DNA from: Orychophragmus violaceus
Taxonomy: Eukaryota; Streptophyta; Magnoliopsida; Brassicales; Brassicaceae
Direction of reading: 5' to 3'
Assembly: GCA_030180135.1 (NCBI GenBank)
Contig: CM058230.1
Coordinates: 13,641,082-13,705,081 of the forward strand
DNA length: 64,000 bases
The position numbers were made by a program, and so were the translations under genes. The notes beneath the pieces were generated by a model. That model worked only from the letters and a program-made list of their open reading frames with translations, ran no database searches and was not told the DNA's origin. This document shows positions 11,446 to 22,753 of the stretch, one piece after another (position 1 is the stretch's first letter; the number at the start of each line of letters is the position of its first letter).

Positions 11446-13199
11446 TAGTTTTGACCAATAAATGTTTATAACTTATATCCTATATATATTTATCAATCTT
11501 AAGATAAAAAAATAAAGAAGCACATTTATCACTTTGAAATGCATAGATTGATCATATTTTAGAGTACCACAAAAATACGTTTGTTGAATATTTTAGTTAT
11601 AATATTAAGTGTAATTTGTATGTTTCCCAAACTTCAAATTTGAGGTTTCACTATTTAAAACCTAATAATTTGAGTTTTTGCGGGTTGGTTGAAGATGCCC
11701 TACAATGAAAGCTCATAATGAGGTTTTACGGTTCCTTTTTAGGGTATAGGGTTTTGTTAATTCCAAAAAACCCTAAACCCTAAAAATCTAAGGTTTCGTC
11801 TGTGCTTTAACATTCTAGTCCAAAATCTATTTCTTAAATTTTGTTGTGTACTATTTTTAATTTGAGTGTTACCAAAATTACAAAAATATTTCAAAGAATT
11901 TAAAACACAAATTTGCTTTCTTAAAGCATGTATGCAATCATTCTTATATTGTGACAAACTTGTTCTGATTTTAATAAAGTAAAATAGATTAGTTAAATTG
12001 TTAAAATAGAGTAAATAAAATATGAATATATTACGACCACATTACACCTACAAGTGAGCAAAAATTCAAAATATTTGCCAAATTAATATGGGAAACCCAA
12101 ACCTAATTTTAACGCCCAAAGCATTTCAATTACCCCGCCTATACCCAAGAACTTTCAACATAGTGCCGAGAAATCATCAAATACATCAAACCCTGATTTT
12201 CTTTTGAACTTCCCCTTTTCATAAATATCCTTCGAATCATCTCTCTAATCTCTCCATGAATCCTCTCTCTAATCTCTACATGAATCCTCTTCTACGCCCA
12301 CCCATCTCAAACTGATATCTCTTCTTCGGATATCTTATTCAAAGCTTTCCATTTCATAGCAAACTTTGGCCGAAACCCTATCGACTCTCTCAAATTCTTC
12401 CTTGAATATCTCAATCATGAAACTCTGCGTGAATCGATGCCTACGGGTACATGTAGCTATATCATGGAGTTTCTTTCTGCTTTGCTATGCTTATAGTTAG
12501 CACGCAATTGAGACACCAATATCTGTTAACTCAATAATGTGTTCTGCTAAGTTCGAGCGTCTGAGAGCTTACAAGATAGTTTTTATATCATTTTAGGCGT
12601 TCCCAAATCTCACATAACTTTCTTCCGTAACATTTTTTAGGAGATCTATCAATGACTTATGAAAGACATGGTTAACATCACAAAGGACTGCAGAAGCACT
12701 GCAAAGAACTGCGACCTCGTGAGATATCAACAGTTGAATATAACAACATCTTTCCTCAGGTAAAGTTGTTGTTTTCATAATTCATGTTTATAAAGTCATC
12801 TCACGGAGTCGAAAGCTTGGCAGCTAATCTTTTAATGCGCAAGCACAAGCAGCCTAGACACGATTAAAAGTGCAGTCGCCCACCAAGATCAACTGAAGGA
12901 AGCTCAAAGTAAGATACCAACACCATCTGATTCGTAGGTTACTTTATCACTATCTCTTGCACTTGTCTATTTATTGGTATACGATCTGGCACCTCCAAAA
13001 TGATGGAGTTTGCGTATGTAGGCCTTCTGTGTCTACATGTTACCAATGTTATTTTTGATGCAAGTGGTTGTTACCTTTGTTGTACCATTCAAATTACGGT
13101 ATCACCGATTACCAAATCGAAGATAAAATTAATCCAAATTCTTAATTTTACCAAAAACCCACTAAACGGTTGTCAATTATTCATACTACACGCACAAAC
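11446..13199. other. No gene recognised
   Basis: AT-rich noncoding DNA. Near 11675-11701 a sequence ending GGTTGAAGATGCCCT resembles one end of a PIF/Harbinger-type miniature element, but no partner end was found. Around 12240-12300 a pyrimidine-rich direct repeat (variants of CTCTCTAATCTC) is present. Short open frames here have no recognisable domain. Confidence 0.4.
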
Positions 13200-14008
13200 T
13201 AGTCGCTAAATATTTACCATCAGCGAATCTGGATTTTCCAAATAGTCGCTTAATAATCGTTATGATGTCATTACACCGTCTCCAAGTAGCCACCATTTCT
13301 TACGACTATGTTGTGACTATATTAGACAGTCATATAGTAGTCGGCCAGGCAGTACCATAATCGAATTTGGATGTTTCGTTTAGACGTTGCATAGTCGTAT
13401 AACAATCGACAATTAATAGCAAGATGTTTACCATCATTATATTTGGATTCTCCATTCAGTCGTCTTTTAATCGGTAAACTAGTCAATTAACAGTCGCTAA
13501 AACGTCACCATAGTCTACGACTGATTCGTGACTATACTAGTCAGTCACATAACAGTCGCCAAATAGTGGCGAGGTCGTTACCATAATCATATATGGATGT
13601 TCAAATTAGTTGCGGGATAGTAGTTAAAATGGTCGTGACCCAATCGCTACATAGTGGCTCATATTTACGACTACTTTCTGACTATACAATACACTCACAT
13701 ATATTTAACGACTATTTGATGACAACATTTATCCGACCATATCTGGACTCCCTCTATAGTCCCACAACTGTCGCTACCGTGGTCGCAAATTAGTCTTTAT
13801 ATCTTCTGATGATGCTACGTCTATTTTACCACTACTTATGTTAGTCGTATAAATATTTGTAACTCGCTAACTAATAATATAACTACAAAATTTAGCGGCT
13901 ATGGATTGACGACTACCATATTTAGTCGTATGTTTGTCGTAAACCCCGATTAACGACTATTCTGCGATTAGATGTGCAGTCATAAAAATGCAGTATTCTT
14001 GTATTGAC
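13200..14008 (+). repeat. Orphan CACTA 3' subterminal region
   Basis: Many scattered copies of TAGTCGC/TAGTCGTA-like heptamers in both orientations match the style of the subterminal arrays of the complete CACTA element at 25487-33543. The right end, about 13976-14008, reads in reverse complement as a degenerate CACTA terminus (TACAAGAATACTGCATTTTT). No partner 5' terminus was seen upstream, so this is a truncated or highly decayed element. Confidence 0.5.
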
Positions 14009-15356
14009 AAAAAGAGGACCAAAAAACCTCCAAGGAAAGAGTCTCTGAGAGAGTTTTTTTGCTTTCAGTCCAAAATGGTTAAGGTCGGGCCAGCTTATAT
14101 ATATGTTGCTAAACATCTTCAAATCTAGGAACAATAATCTAAAAATATTTATCTATAAACAAAGACCAAAATGTTATAACAAAAATCTAGAAGAAGTATA
14201 TAAAAGATAATAAAATCTGCCCATCAGAATAAATTATGGCATGGATGATATACATTTTATATTGTACTCTCTCATCTCGTTTATCTCTAGATTTTTCTTT
14301 AACAAATTGCATATGTCAGGTAATATTTTAGTTGGTAAATTGTAATCATATAAACCTAAGCCAATTTCTTTGTTTTGTCAACAGAGTTGAACAAAACACT
14401 TTAAAATAACTCAGTCATCCAAGTCGGGGACTCGGAGTTGATGCGGATGATGTCTAAAGGTTAGATGTGAACAATCCTTGTTAGCTTATCTGCTTTTGAG
14501 TTTTGTGTCTAAGGTATCCAAGAAATCCCGAAGGGCTTGAAGAACTCATTTCATCTCTTGAATTCCTTCATATAAATTGTAACGCCTGCCAAAAACACCA
14601 TCTTCACCAGCTCATAACACTCTGAAGCGAATACAACGTTCTCTTATTGATTTCATGCATTTCACTTCCCAAATTAATGCCAAGAATTCAGTGTGTAGTG
14701 GTGTGAGGCCACTCCGGATATTCGTTTCCTCCACCATTACAGTCACGCCTCTTTCAAAACAGCTATACTATCCTAAGCCTTAACACAAGTCACATTCTTT
14801 CTTTGAACCATCCATATAACATCATTATCCTTTCTGAATTTTGTTTATTTAATTACCATTTGATTTCCCATTGCTATAAGAGTATTTATATCCTTTTGAG
14901 ATCCATATGATTGGGCTTCTTCCCAAGTGAATCATTTCCTCTCAGTCATCCTTAATACTTCCAAAGGGTTCTGATCTAAATTTTTGAAGAATTTGTCATT
15001 TTTGCTTTTGCACAAGAGGTGAAGATGGAAGAGCTTAACAGGGCTGCAGGACGGACCCTCTAATGGTTTGCTAGGGGCGAACCACGGAAACACTAATACA
15101 GAGGCAGTTTGCGCGAGTTACAAGGCAGTTTTAATGAGTCAACTTTCTATTTTTAGCAAAAACTAGGGTAGTTGAGGTTAGAAAGTGACAAGAACAGGAC
15201 CTAGAAAACTTCTTAGAAAAGTGCATGTGAGAGTTTTTTTTCTTTTAGTCCAAAAGTATTTAAAGCCAGGTCGGCCTTAAAATAAATCTGTATAAACAAA
15301 GATGAAAACGTTAATATAAAAATCTTGAAAAAGTATATATAAAAGATAGTGAATCT
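14009..15356 (-). repeat. R1 repeat copy B, left part
   Basis: LINE-derived sequence homologous to copies A and C. It includes a minus-strand RNase H-like relic (around 14400-14720) preceded on the minus strand by a leader segment (15005-15275). The leader is joined directly to the RNase H-proximal linker KSKNDKFFKNLDQN near 15000, so the intervening endonuclease and reverse transcriptase are missing. A second leader copy lies at 14010-14100. Copia-1 interrupts copy B at 15352-15356. Confidence 0.65.
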
Positions 15357-16059
15357 TGTTGGGATAGTGACCTGAAATCACACTTGTACTCACTCCTGAT
15401 GATAGTTGTGTGTCGAGATCAGACATTCGTATAATACTGGGCGGTTGCAATGTTTTGCAAGAAGCCTCTTGCAGTCTGGAAGTTGTAGACTTACTGCCAG
15501 TATTATATGATCCTATAGGGTCACACACCTAAGCAAACTGGAAGCATGAAAGTGGGAATGATCATTATGGTAATAATCATACTTATGTGTATTGGATACA
15601 CATTTACATAGAGTTTTACAATGTGTGTGTCGATCGATGCATGAGTGCATCGATTGATGCAGGCTTTTCGTGGAGGTGTGTCGATCGACACAGTAAGTGT
15701 GTCGATCGTTGCACATCGGGTTCCGAAACTGATGTTTCGAATTAATGACGTAACCGAGCCGGGATTGTTCGACGGTTTGTGATGTCATTTCCAGGTCAAT
15801 ATATAAGGTCTTATATGGTCGACATGAACCCTGGCCGTCTTCTCTTCTCTCTGACAGAAAAGCAGAAACACCAGAAACTCTTAGATCCCACAGATCCGGC
15901 ACTAGCATCCCGTTTCCAGCTTGTGTGTGTGTGTATCTGGTAGAGGCAAGGCATCTGCGTTGCTCACTGATCTCGTTCACCAATTCCGCTGCCAGTTCAA
16001 GGTAAGAACGAGGTTGGTAAATTCAATATATCAAACCCTAGATCCTAGGAGATCCAACA
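15357..16059 (+). repeat. Copia-1 5' LTR
   Basis: 703 bp, TG...CA ends with TGTTGG/CCAACA inverted termini. It contains two pairs of CGATCG-centred palindromes at about 15627-15712. A TATA-like tatataag near 15799 fits the promoter of the U3/R boundary. It matches 22046-22748 throughout. Confidence 0.93.
15627..15712. repeat. CGATCG hairpin modules in copia-1 5' LTR
   Basis: Two dyad pairs. The first joins GTGTCGATCGATGCA to GTGCATCGATTGATGC. The second joins GTGTGTCGATCGACAC to GTGTCGATCGTTGC and is preceded by CTTTTCG. The 3' LTR copy (22316-22401) keeps CGATCGATGC where this one has CGATTGATGC. Confidence 0.85.
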
Positions 16060-16076
16060 GTAGTATCAGAGCCAGG
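16060..16076 (+). other. Primer-binding site, copia-1
   Basis: Directly after the 5' LTR, TAGTATCAGAGCC matches the plant copia primer-binding site complementary to initiator methionine tRNA (usual TGGTATCAGAGC) with one or two changes. Confidence 0.85.
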
Positions 16077-16204
16077 TTAGGGTTTAGACTATTGAATCTG
16101 ATATAATTAATTCGAAAATTGAGTTTGTTGAATTGATTATTGCCTGCTAAAATTGTGTTTTCAAGTATTAATCTCGGATTAAAGCCTCTGTTGAAAATTC
16201 GATG

Positions 16205-16635
16205 CCTGTGTTTTCGCAGTGTGTTGATCGACACAAAGCGTGTGTCGATCGATGCAGAGCGAAAACATTTAAATAACTTTAGGGTTTGTCGCAGCGTGTC
16301 GGTCGATGAAAAGCGTGCGTCGATCGACACATAGCGAAAACTCGCAAATAATTTTAGGGTTTGTCGCAGCGTGTCGATCGATGCAAAGCGTGCGTCAATC
16401 GACACAGAGCAAAAACTCGTAAAAATCTTTTGGGTTGTTCGCATAGCGGCGATCGACACTAAGCTTGTGTCGATCGATGCACCGCGAAAACTCGCACTGT
16501 ATCGATCGACGCACTGGGTGCATCGATCGATTCAGTTGGTTGGTTTCAGTTGGATTGGATTAAACTGGAAACCAATTTGATTGTGGTTAAGATGTGTCGA
16601 TCGATGCAAAGGATGTGTCGATCGACACACAACTC
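16205..16635 (+). repeat. Tandem ~75-bp repeats with paired CGATCG palindromes (copia-1 leader)
   Basis: Between the primer-binding site and gag, a unit starting AGGGTTTGTCGCAGC recurs with a period of 75 bp (clear starts at 16281, 16356 and about 16431; an earlier degenerate unit near 16206). Each unit carries two self-complementary CGATCG blocks 5-8 nt apart, flanked by TTTTCGC- or TTGTCGC-like sequence on the left and GCGAAAA on the right. A further pair lies at 16591-16632. Copia-2 has a similar array with a 74-bp period. Confidence 0.9.
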
Positions 16636-17253
16636 GCAGACTCAGGGGTTGGACTTCTAGTTGCGAATACCAAATCAAAATGAACCTTAACTTAATAAAA
16701 CTGAATGTTTTAATTGAATTAATAACTTCTTGGATGTGTATTGGATATACATCAAGATAAAATAGTTCCTTTCCTCAACTAAATATCAAGTGATCTTGAT
16801 GTCTTGCCCGATCTTGTCTACTGTCAAGACTCGTGTCGTTTGTTAGATAATCTTGGAGACCTCGGTATCCACTGCAACGTGAGTAAGGCAGGTGATCATT
16901 GATAGACTTGCAGTGCAACTGTCAGTGATCACAAGACAGAAAATGGATTGGTTTTACTTGACTGGGCTGTCGGAAGTTCTGGGCCCAGAGATATCAGAGT
17001 GGATTGGACATAGTTTGTCTCATCCACGACCAAGAGTTGTACTGGGTATAATTAGCAATGATTTGCTTACCTAGATAACTAAATCTTGAGTAACGGCGAG
17101 TCGCCCACTCGAATTTTAGTAATCTGAGGATCTTGGCTCATTGTATTCATCTGAGGAAACATTGGTTTGAATACAATGCGAGTTTTCTTATTAGATAAGA
17201 ATTCTCATTTCTTGAGCATTATAACTAAAATCTACCTCTTTTGAATTACAGCT
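16636..17253 (+). other. Copia-1 leader, remaining part
   Basis: Untranslated leader between the hairpin array and the gag start. It is similar to 59700-60275 of copia-2, including GTCAACTGTCAAGAC-like and GACTTGCAGTGCAA blocks. No gene recognised. Confidence 0.7.
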
Positions 17254-20200
17254 ATGTCTGTCTCAAATCACATCAACACTTTCTCTCTGAGATCCGTCCT
17301 TGAGAAGGACAAGTTAAATGGATCTAATTTCTTGGAATGGTATCGGAACCTGAGAATAGTTCTCAGGCAGGAGAACAAGGAATATGTCCTTACAAGAGTT
17401 CTCCCCGAAAGGCCACGTTCCAATGCTCCGCAGACAGAAAAGAATGCTTGGGATAAGCATTCAGCGGATTTCAAAGATGTTAATTGTCTAATGCTGGTGA
17501 CTATGAACTCTGAGCTGCAGAAGCAATATGAGAACGTATTGTCACCCATTGAGATGATTAACAGCCTGAAAGCTTTGTTTCAGGAGCAATCTCGCACAGA
17601 GAGATACCAGACGGTTAAATCTCTCATGGATTGCAAGCTGGCTAAGGACAGTCCAGTGAGTCCTCATGTCCTTAAAATGATGGGTTACATTGATAACCTG
17701 GGGAAACTGGACTGTGCCATTAGTCAGGAGCTAGCCACTGACATGATTCTGCAGTCGTTTCCGTCGTGTTTTGATCAGTTCATCATGAACTACAACATGC
17801 AAAACATGACTAAGACATTGACTGAGTTGCACGGTATGTTGAAGACAGCAGAGCCGAATCTCAAGAAGGCAACTCCCAGTGTACTGATGGTACAAGGGGG
17901 TAAAAGGTTTAAGAAACCTAAGAAGGATAAGGGAAAGGCCCAAGTTGTCCAGACTGAAAGTCAGGACAAGCCCAAGCCGAAGCCCAAATCCGGGCCTTCT
18001 CCTGAGGATAAATGCAACTACTGCAAGCAGTTAGGGCATTGGAAGAGAGACTGCAAGAAGTTCATGGAAGATTACAAGAAGCTGAAGAAGACGTATGATG
18101 CGTCTGATTCAGGTATTTATGTTATCGAGCTTAATGTTATATCTTCTAGTTCTACTTCATGGGTATTGGATACCGGCTGCGGTGCTCACATTTGTACTAA
18201 TGTGCATGCACTAAGAAACAGTAGAACGCTGAAGAAAGGACAAGTGAAGCTACGGGTCGGGAATGGAGCTAAGGTTGCTGCACTGGCCGTAGGCACCTAT
18301 GAGTTGTCCTTACCATCGGGCATGGTTTTAATCTTAAATAATTGCTACTTTGTACCTGCGATAGGTAGAAACATAATTTCAGTTTCCGTTTTGGATTTGG
18401 AAGGTTTTGATTTTGTTGTTAAGAATAAAGTTTGTTCTTTTAATCGTGATGGTACTTATTATGGTAGCGCCCCATTAGATAATGGGTTATATGTTTTAAA
18501 CCAAGAAACGCCTGTCTTTAACATAAATACAAAGCGGTTTAAGTCCAACGACGAAAACCCGACTTTCTTATGGCATTGTCGTTTGGGCCATATCAATGAG
18601 AAACGCATCCAAAGGCTCCATCGAAATGGGCTTCTGGGCTCATTTGATTTTGAATCATGTAAGAAATGCGAATCTTGTTTGATAGGCAAGATGGCTAGAG
18701 CCCCTTTCAACAAACCAAATGAAAGGGCCAGTGACTTATTGGGCCTTTTCATACTGATGTATGTGGGCCGATGAGTACTGTTGCCAGAGGAAATTACAAG
18801 TACTTTATTACCTTCACTGATGATTTCAGTAGGTATGGCTATGTCTATTTGATGAGACACAAGTCGGAATCCTTTGATAGATTCAAGAAATTCAAGAATG
18901 AAGTACAGAATCAACTTGGCAAAAGTATCAAAGTTCTGCGATCGGATCGCGGAGGAGAATACTTGAGTCAAGAATTCAGCGACTATCTGAGCGAGTGTGG
19001 AATTATTTTACAACTCACTCCTCCTGGTACACCCCAATGGAATGGAGTGTCGGAGAGGAGGAATCGAACCTTATTGGATATGGTTCGGTCTATGATGAGT
19101 CATTCAAATCTTCCATTATCCTTTTGGGGATACGCTCTAGAAACGTCTGCGTTTACACTAAATAGGGTACCATCTAAATCAGTGGAAAAGACACCACATG
19201 AACTGTGGACTGGGAATGTTCCTAGTCTGTCTTTCCTGAGGATTTGGGGTTGTGAAGCTTATGTCAAACGTTTAATCTCTGACAAGCTTGCACCCAAATC
19301 AGATAAATGCTATTTCGTTGGTTATCCTAAGGAAACCAAGGCATACTACTTTTACAACCAATCTGAGAACAAAGTATTTGTTGCTCGGGACTGTTCTTTT
19401 CTTGAGAGGGAGTTTCTCTCTAAGAAAAACAGTGGGAGTAAAGTACATCTTGAAGAAATTCAAGATGCACAGGAAACTGCTCAACCTGCAGAGGAAGAGC
19501 AACAGCTGGATCCACAGAGTTCTGTGGAACCGGCGCCTGTGGAGCCTGAAGTTCGCAGATCCGGAAGGATCCGTCACGAACCCGAGAGATACTATGGATT
19601 TCTCGTGACCGATTCAAATGATCTGATGATCATTGATAGTGACGAACCAGCGACCTTCGCGGAAGCAATGATGGGCCCGGACTCCGAAAAATGGCTTGGA
19701 GACTCTAAGTCCGAAATGGGATCCATGTCAGAAAACCAAGTATGGTCCTTGGTCGATTTACCTAATGGTGCAAAAGCCATTGAGTGTAAATGGATCTTCA
19801 AGAAGAAGATTGACGTGGATGGCAATGTACAGATTTACAAAGCGAGGTTGGTGGCTAAAGGTTTCAAGCAAATTCATGGTATTGACTATGATGAAACCTA
19901 TTCCCCAGTCGCTATGCTTAAATCCATTCGGATTCTTCTAGCGATTGCCGCTCATTATGATTATGAGATTTGGCAAATGGATGTCAAAACCGCATTCCTG
20001 AATGGTATTCTGGAAGAGGATGTGTATATGACACAGCCTGAAGGTTTTGTCGATCCTAAGAACGCTGGGAAGGTATGCAAGCTTCATAAATCCATTTATG
20101 GATTGAAGCAAGCATCACGGAGTTGGAATCTTCGTTTTGATGAATCAGTTAAACAATTTGGTTTCATCAAGAACGAAGAGGAACCATGTGTTTACAAGAA

Positions 20201-21219
20201 GACTAGTGGGAACAAAATTGCGTTTCTTGTACTGTATGTCGATGACATACTCCTCCTCGGTAATGACGTTCCGTTGCTTCAGTCTGTCAAGGCTTGGCTC
20301 GGAAGTTGTTTTTCCATGAAAGACATGGGAGAAGCCGCGTACATTCTTGGAATCAGAATCTACAGAGATAGAATGAACAGGCTGATTGGATTGTGCCAGG
20401 ACACTTATATTGATAAGGTACTGCACAGATTCAGGATGCATGATTCCAAGAAAGGCTTCATACCGATGTCTCATGGCATTAGTCTCAGCAAGAAGCAGTG
20501 TCCGGTGACACATGCTGAGCGGGAGCGCATGAATAGGATTCCTTATGCTTCTGCAATAGGATCTATTATGTATGCCATGCTCTGCACTCGTCCAGATGTA
20601 GCTTACGCGTTAAGCATGACGAGTAGATACCAATCTGATCCAGGTGAAGTTCACTGGACAGCTGTCAAGAATATTCTCAGGGTATTTGAGACATACTAAG
20701 GATAAATTCCTGGTGTATGGAGGAAGTGAAGAACTTGTGGTGAATGGATTCACCGATGCGAGTTTTCAGACGGACAGAGACGATTTCCGATCACAATCTG
20801 GATATGTCTTCTGTCTAAATGGCGGTGCAGTGAGCTGGAAGAGCTCTAAGCAGAATACCGTAGCTGATTCCACGACGGAAGCTGAATATGTTGTTGCTTC
20901 TGAAACGGCAAAGGAAGCTGTTTAGATCAAGAAGTTCATGACTGAACTTGGTGTGGTTCCCAGTATCTTGGAGCCAGTGGCTTTGTTTTGTGATAACAAC
21001 GGAGCCATTGCTCAGGCGAAAAAACCCAGATCGCACCAGAAGTCCAAACACGTAGAGAGGAGATATCACCTGATTCGTGATATCGTCAATAGAGGTGATG
21101 TGAAGATCAGCCGAGTTCCAACGGAAGAGAATGTCGCTGATCCTCTGACTAAGTCACTCCTAAGGCCTAAGCATGAGAGTCATACGACTGCTGTAGGCAT
21201 TAGAGATCTTAAGATGTAA
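17254..21219 (+). pseudogene. Copia-1 gag-pol polyprotein (three lesions)
   Basis: This polyprotein would package, cleave, reverse-transcribe and integrate the element. The first frame (17254-18774, 506 residues) holds gag (LNGSNFLEWYRNLRIVL), a CCHC zinc knuckle CNYCKQLGHWKRDC at about residue 254, the protease DTGCGAHIC at about 306 and the integrase zinc region (HCRLGH, CKKCESC). One base is lost from a T run near 18752. The frame continues 18771-20699 with the integrase core (DDFSRYGY, SDRGGEY) and reverse transcriptase (MDVKTAFLNG; YVDD at 20235-20246). An extra G near 20683 shifts into RNase H (to 20922), and a TAG at 20923 replaces what copia relatives have as tryptophan. RNase H then ends at 21219. 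Otherwise full length. Confidence 0.93.
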
Positions 21220-22045
21220 TCTTGATTTTAGTGGGAGTTTTGGTTTTATTTTAGTTATAATAAGATGCTCTTGTAAACATTCTTTTAGAAGTGTTTAATG
21301 AAATTTGATTTCAGCATTATTTATTGTGATCTAAATAATGGTCCCAAAATAAGTTTATATCACATTATAGGTCATCAAGTTGAGGACTTGATCATGAAAC
21401 CCTATAAGTTGATGATATAAATTATGTTTGTCCCTAGTCGAGGTTGTCAAAGTGGGACAATGACAACCGCGAGAGATTGGATTGTGAGGTGACTGCTGGC
21501 TAAGTTTCGTGGAGCCAATGATATGATTATCGCAGTCAGTCACATAGATATATGTTGGTGAACATATGATCGGACATGACCCGCTGATGAGAAGTCTACA
21601 AGATAGTTATATATGTGTCATAAGAGGTTCTCATTACGACTATAGAGTATAGTCCTTAGACCTGAGTTCATCATGCTTTCTTGTATATGAATTGGTACAC
21701 TTTGACTTTGTCAAACGTCGACCCGTAACTGGCGACTATAACGGCACTGTTCAAGTATATCATGAAGTGTGCGTTGAAACAGGGATGGAACAAGATGGGA
21801 TTTGTCCCTCCTATATAACGGGAGATAAATATCTCAGGGCCTATCGAAGATTGAATACTGAGAGAATGTGTGGCCGCACTCAAACGAACTGTAGTTCAGT
21901 TGTTTGTAATGTTCAGTATGAGATCATGAATTCGATAAACACGATGTTGGCTTAATAAGGATGACACCAATCTTGCCTTATGCCAAATCGAGATATAGAG
22001 ACAAAAGGATTATAGGAATTGATGATTCCAGTACAAGTAGGAGAT
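21220..22045 (+). other. Copia-1 3' noncoding region and polypurine tract
   Basis: About 825 bp without a gene between RNase H and the 3' LTR. The first part is conserved in copia-2 (63740-64000), including GGTCATCAAGT and GACTTGATCATGAAACCCTA. The purine-rich AAGTAGGAGAT immediately before TGTTGG at 22046 is the likely plus-strand primer tract. Confidence 0.75.
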
Positions 22046-22748
22046 TGTTGGGATAGTGTCCTGAAATCACACTTATACTCACTCCTGATGATAGTTGTGT
22101 GTCGAGATCAGACATTCGTATAATACTGGGCGGTTGCAATGTTTTGCTAGAAGCCTCTTGCAGTCTGTAAGTTGTAGACTTACTGCCAGTATTATATGAT
22201 CTTATAGGTTCACACACCTAAGCAAACTGGAAGCATGAAAGTGGGAATGATCATTATGGTAATGATCATACTTATGTGTATTGGATACACATTTACATAG
22301 AGTTTTACAATGTGTGTGTCGATCGATGCATGAGTGCGTCGATCGATGCAGGCTTTTCGTGGAGGTGTGTCGATCGACACAGTAAGTGTGTCGATCGTTG
22401 CACATCGGGTTCTGAAACTGATGTTTCGAATTAATGACGTAACCAAGCCGGGATTGTCCGACGGTTTGTGATGTCATTTCCAGGTCGATATATAAGGTCT
22501 TATATGGTCGACCTGAACCCTGGCCGTCTTCTCTTCTCTCTGACAGAAAAGCAGAAACACCAGAAACTCTTAGATCCCACAGATCCGGCACTAGCATCCC
22601 GTTTCCAGCTTGTGTGCGTGTGTATCTGGTAGAGGCAAGGCATCTGCGTTGCTCACTGATCTCGTTCACCAATTCCGCTGCCAGTTCAAGGTAAGAACGA
22701 GGTTGGTAAATTCAATATATCAAACCCTAGATCCTAGGAGATCCAACA
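22046..22748 (+). repeat. Copia-1 3' LTR
   Basis: 703 bp, same ends and content as the 5' LTR including the palindrome pairs at 22316-22401. About sixteen substitutions separate the two LTRs by eye (roughly 2 percent), so the insertion is not recent. Confidence 0.93.
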
Positions 22749-22753
22749 AATTT

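Larger units (their letters stand above)
15357..22748 (+). mobile_element. Copia-1: Ty1/copia retrotransposon with both LTRs
   Basis: A complete-length copia element: 703-bp LTRs at both ends, a primer-binding site, a long leader with tandem hairpin repeats, gag-pol, and a 3' noncoding region ending in a purine-rich tract (about 22034-22045). Both LTRs begin TGTTGG and end CCAACA. The flanks AATCT (15352-15356) and AATTT (22749-22753) are a 5-bp target duplication with one change. It lies inside R1 copy B. By eye the LTRs differ at about sixteen positions. Three visible lesions break the coding region, so this copy is not autonomous although nearly whole. Confidence 0.93.

Noticed and set aside
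11766..11782. Telomere-like CCCTAAACCCTAAA
   Set aside because: Only two repeat units in AT-rich DNA; too short to indicate a telomeric or interstitial telomeric array.
12418..12780. Possible small gene near ATGAAACTCTGCG
   Set aside because: The frame is short, splice sites are not convincing, and no domain was recognised; left as noncoding.
15513..15983. 156-codon minus-strand open frame, repeated at 22202-22672
   Set aside because: It lies wholly inside the two copia-1 LTRs, antisense to transcription, and owes its length and its repeated CIDRHT-like steps to the palindromes. It is not a gene.
16205..16635. Regular short repeats resembling a CRISPR array
   Set aside because: Units are tandem with conserved, non-unique intervening sequence, sit in a retrotransposon leader of a plant genome, and no cas genes exist.
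19288..19608. 106-codon alternative frame within copia-1 pol
   Set aside because: Overlaps the real pol frame, which carries the conserved integrase-to-reverse-transcriptase linker; it is a shadow.
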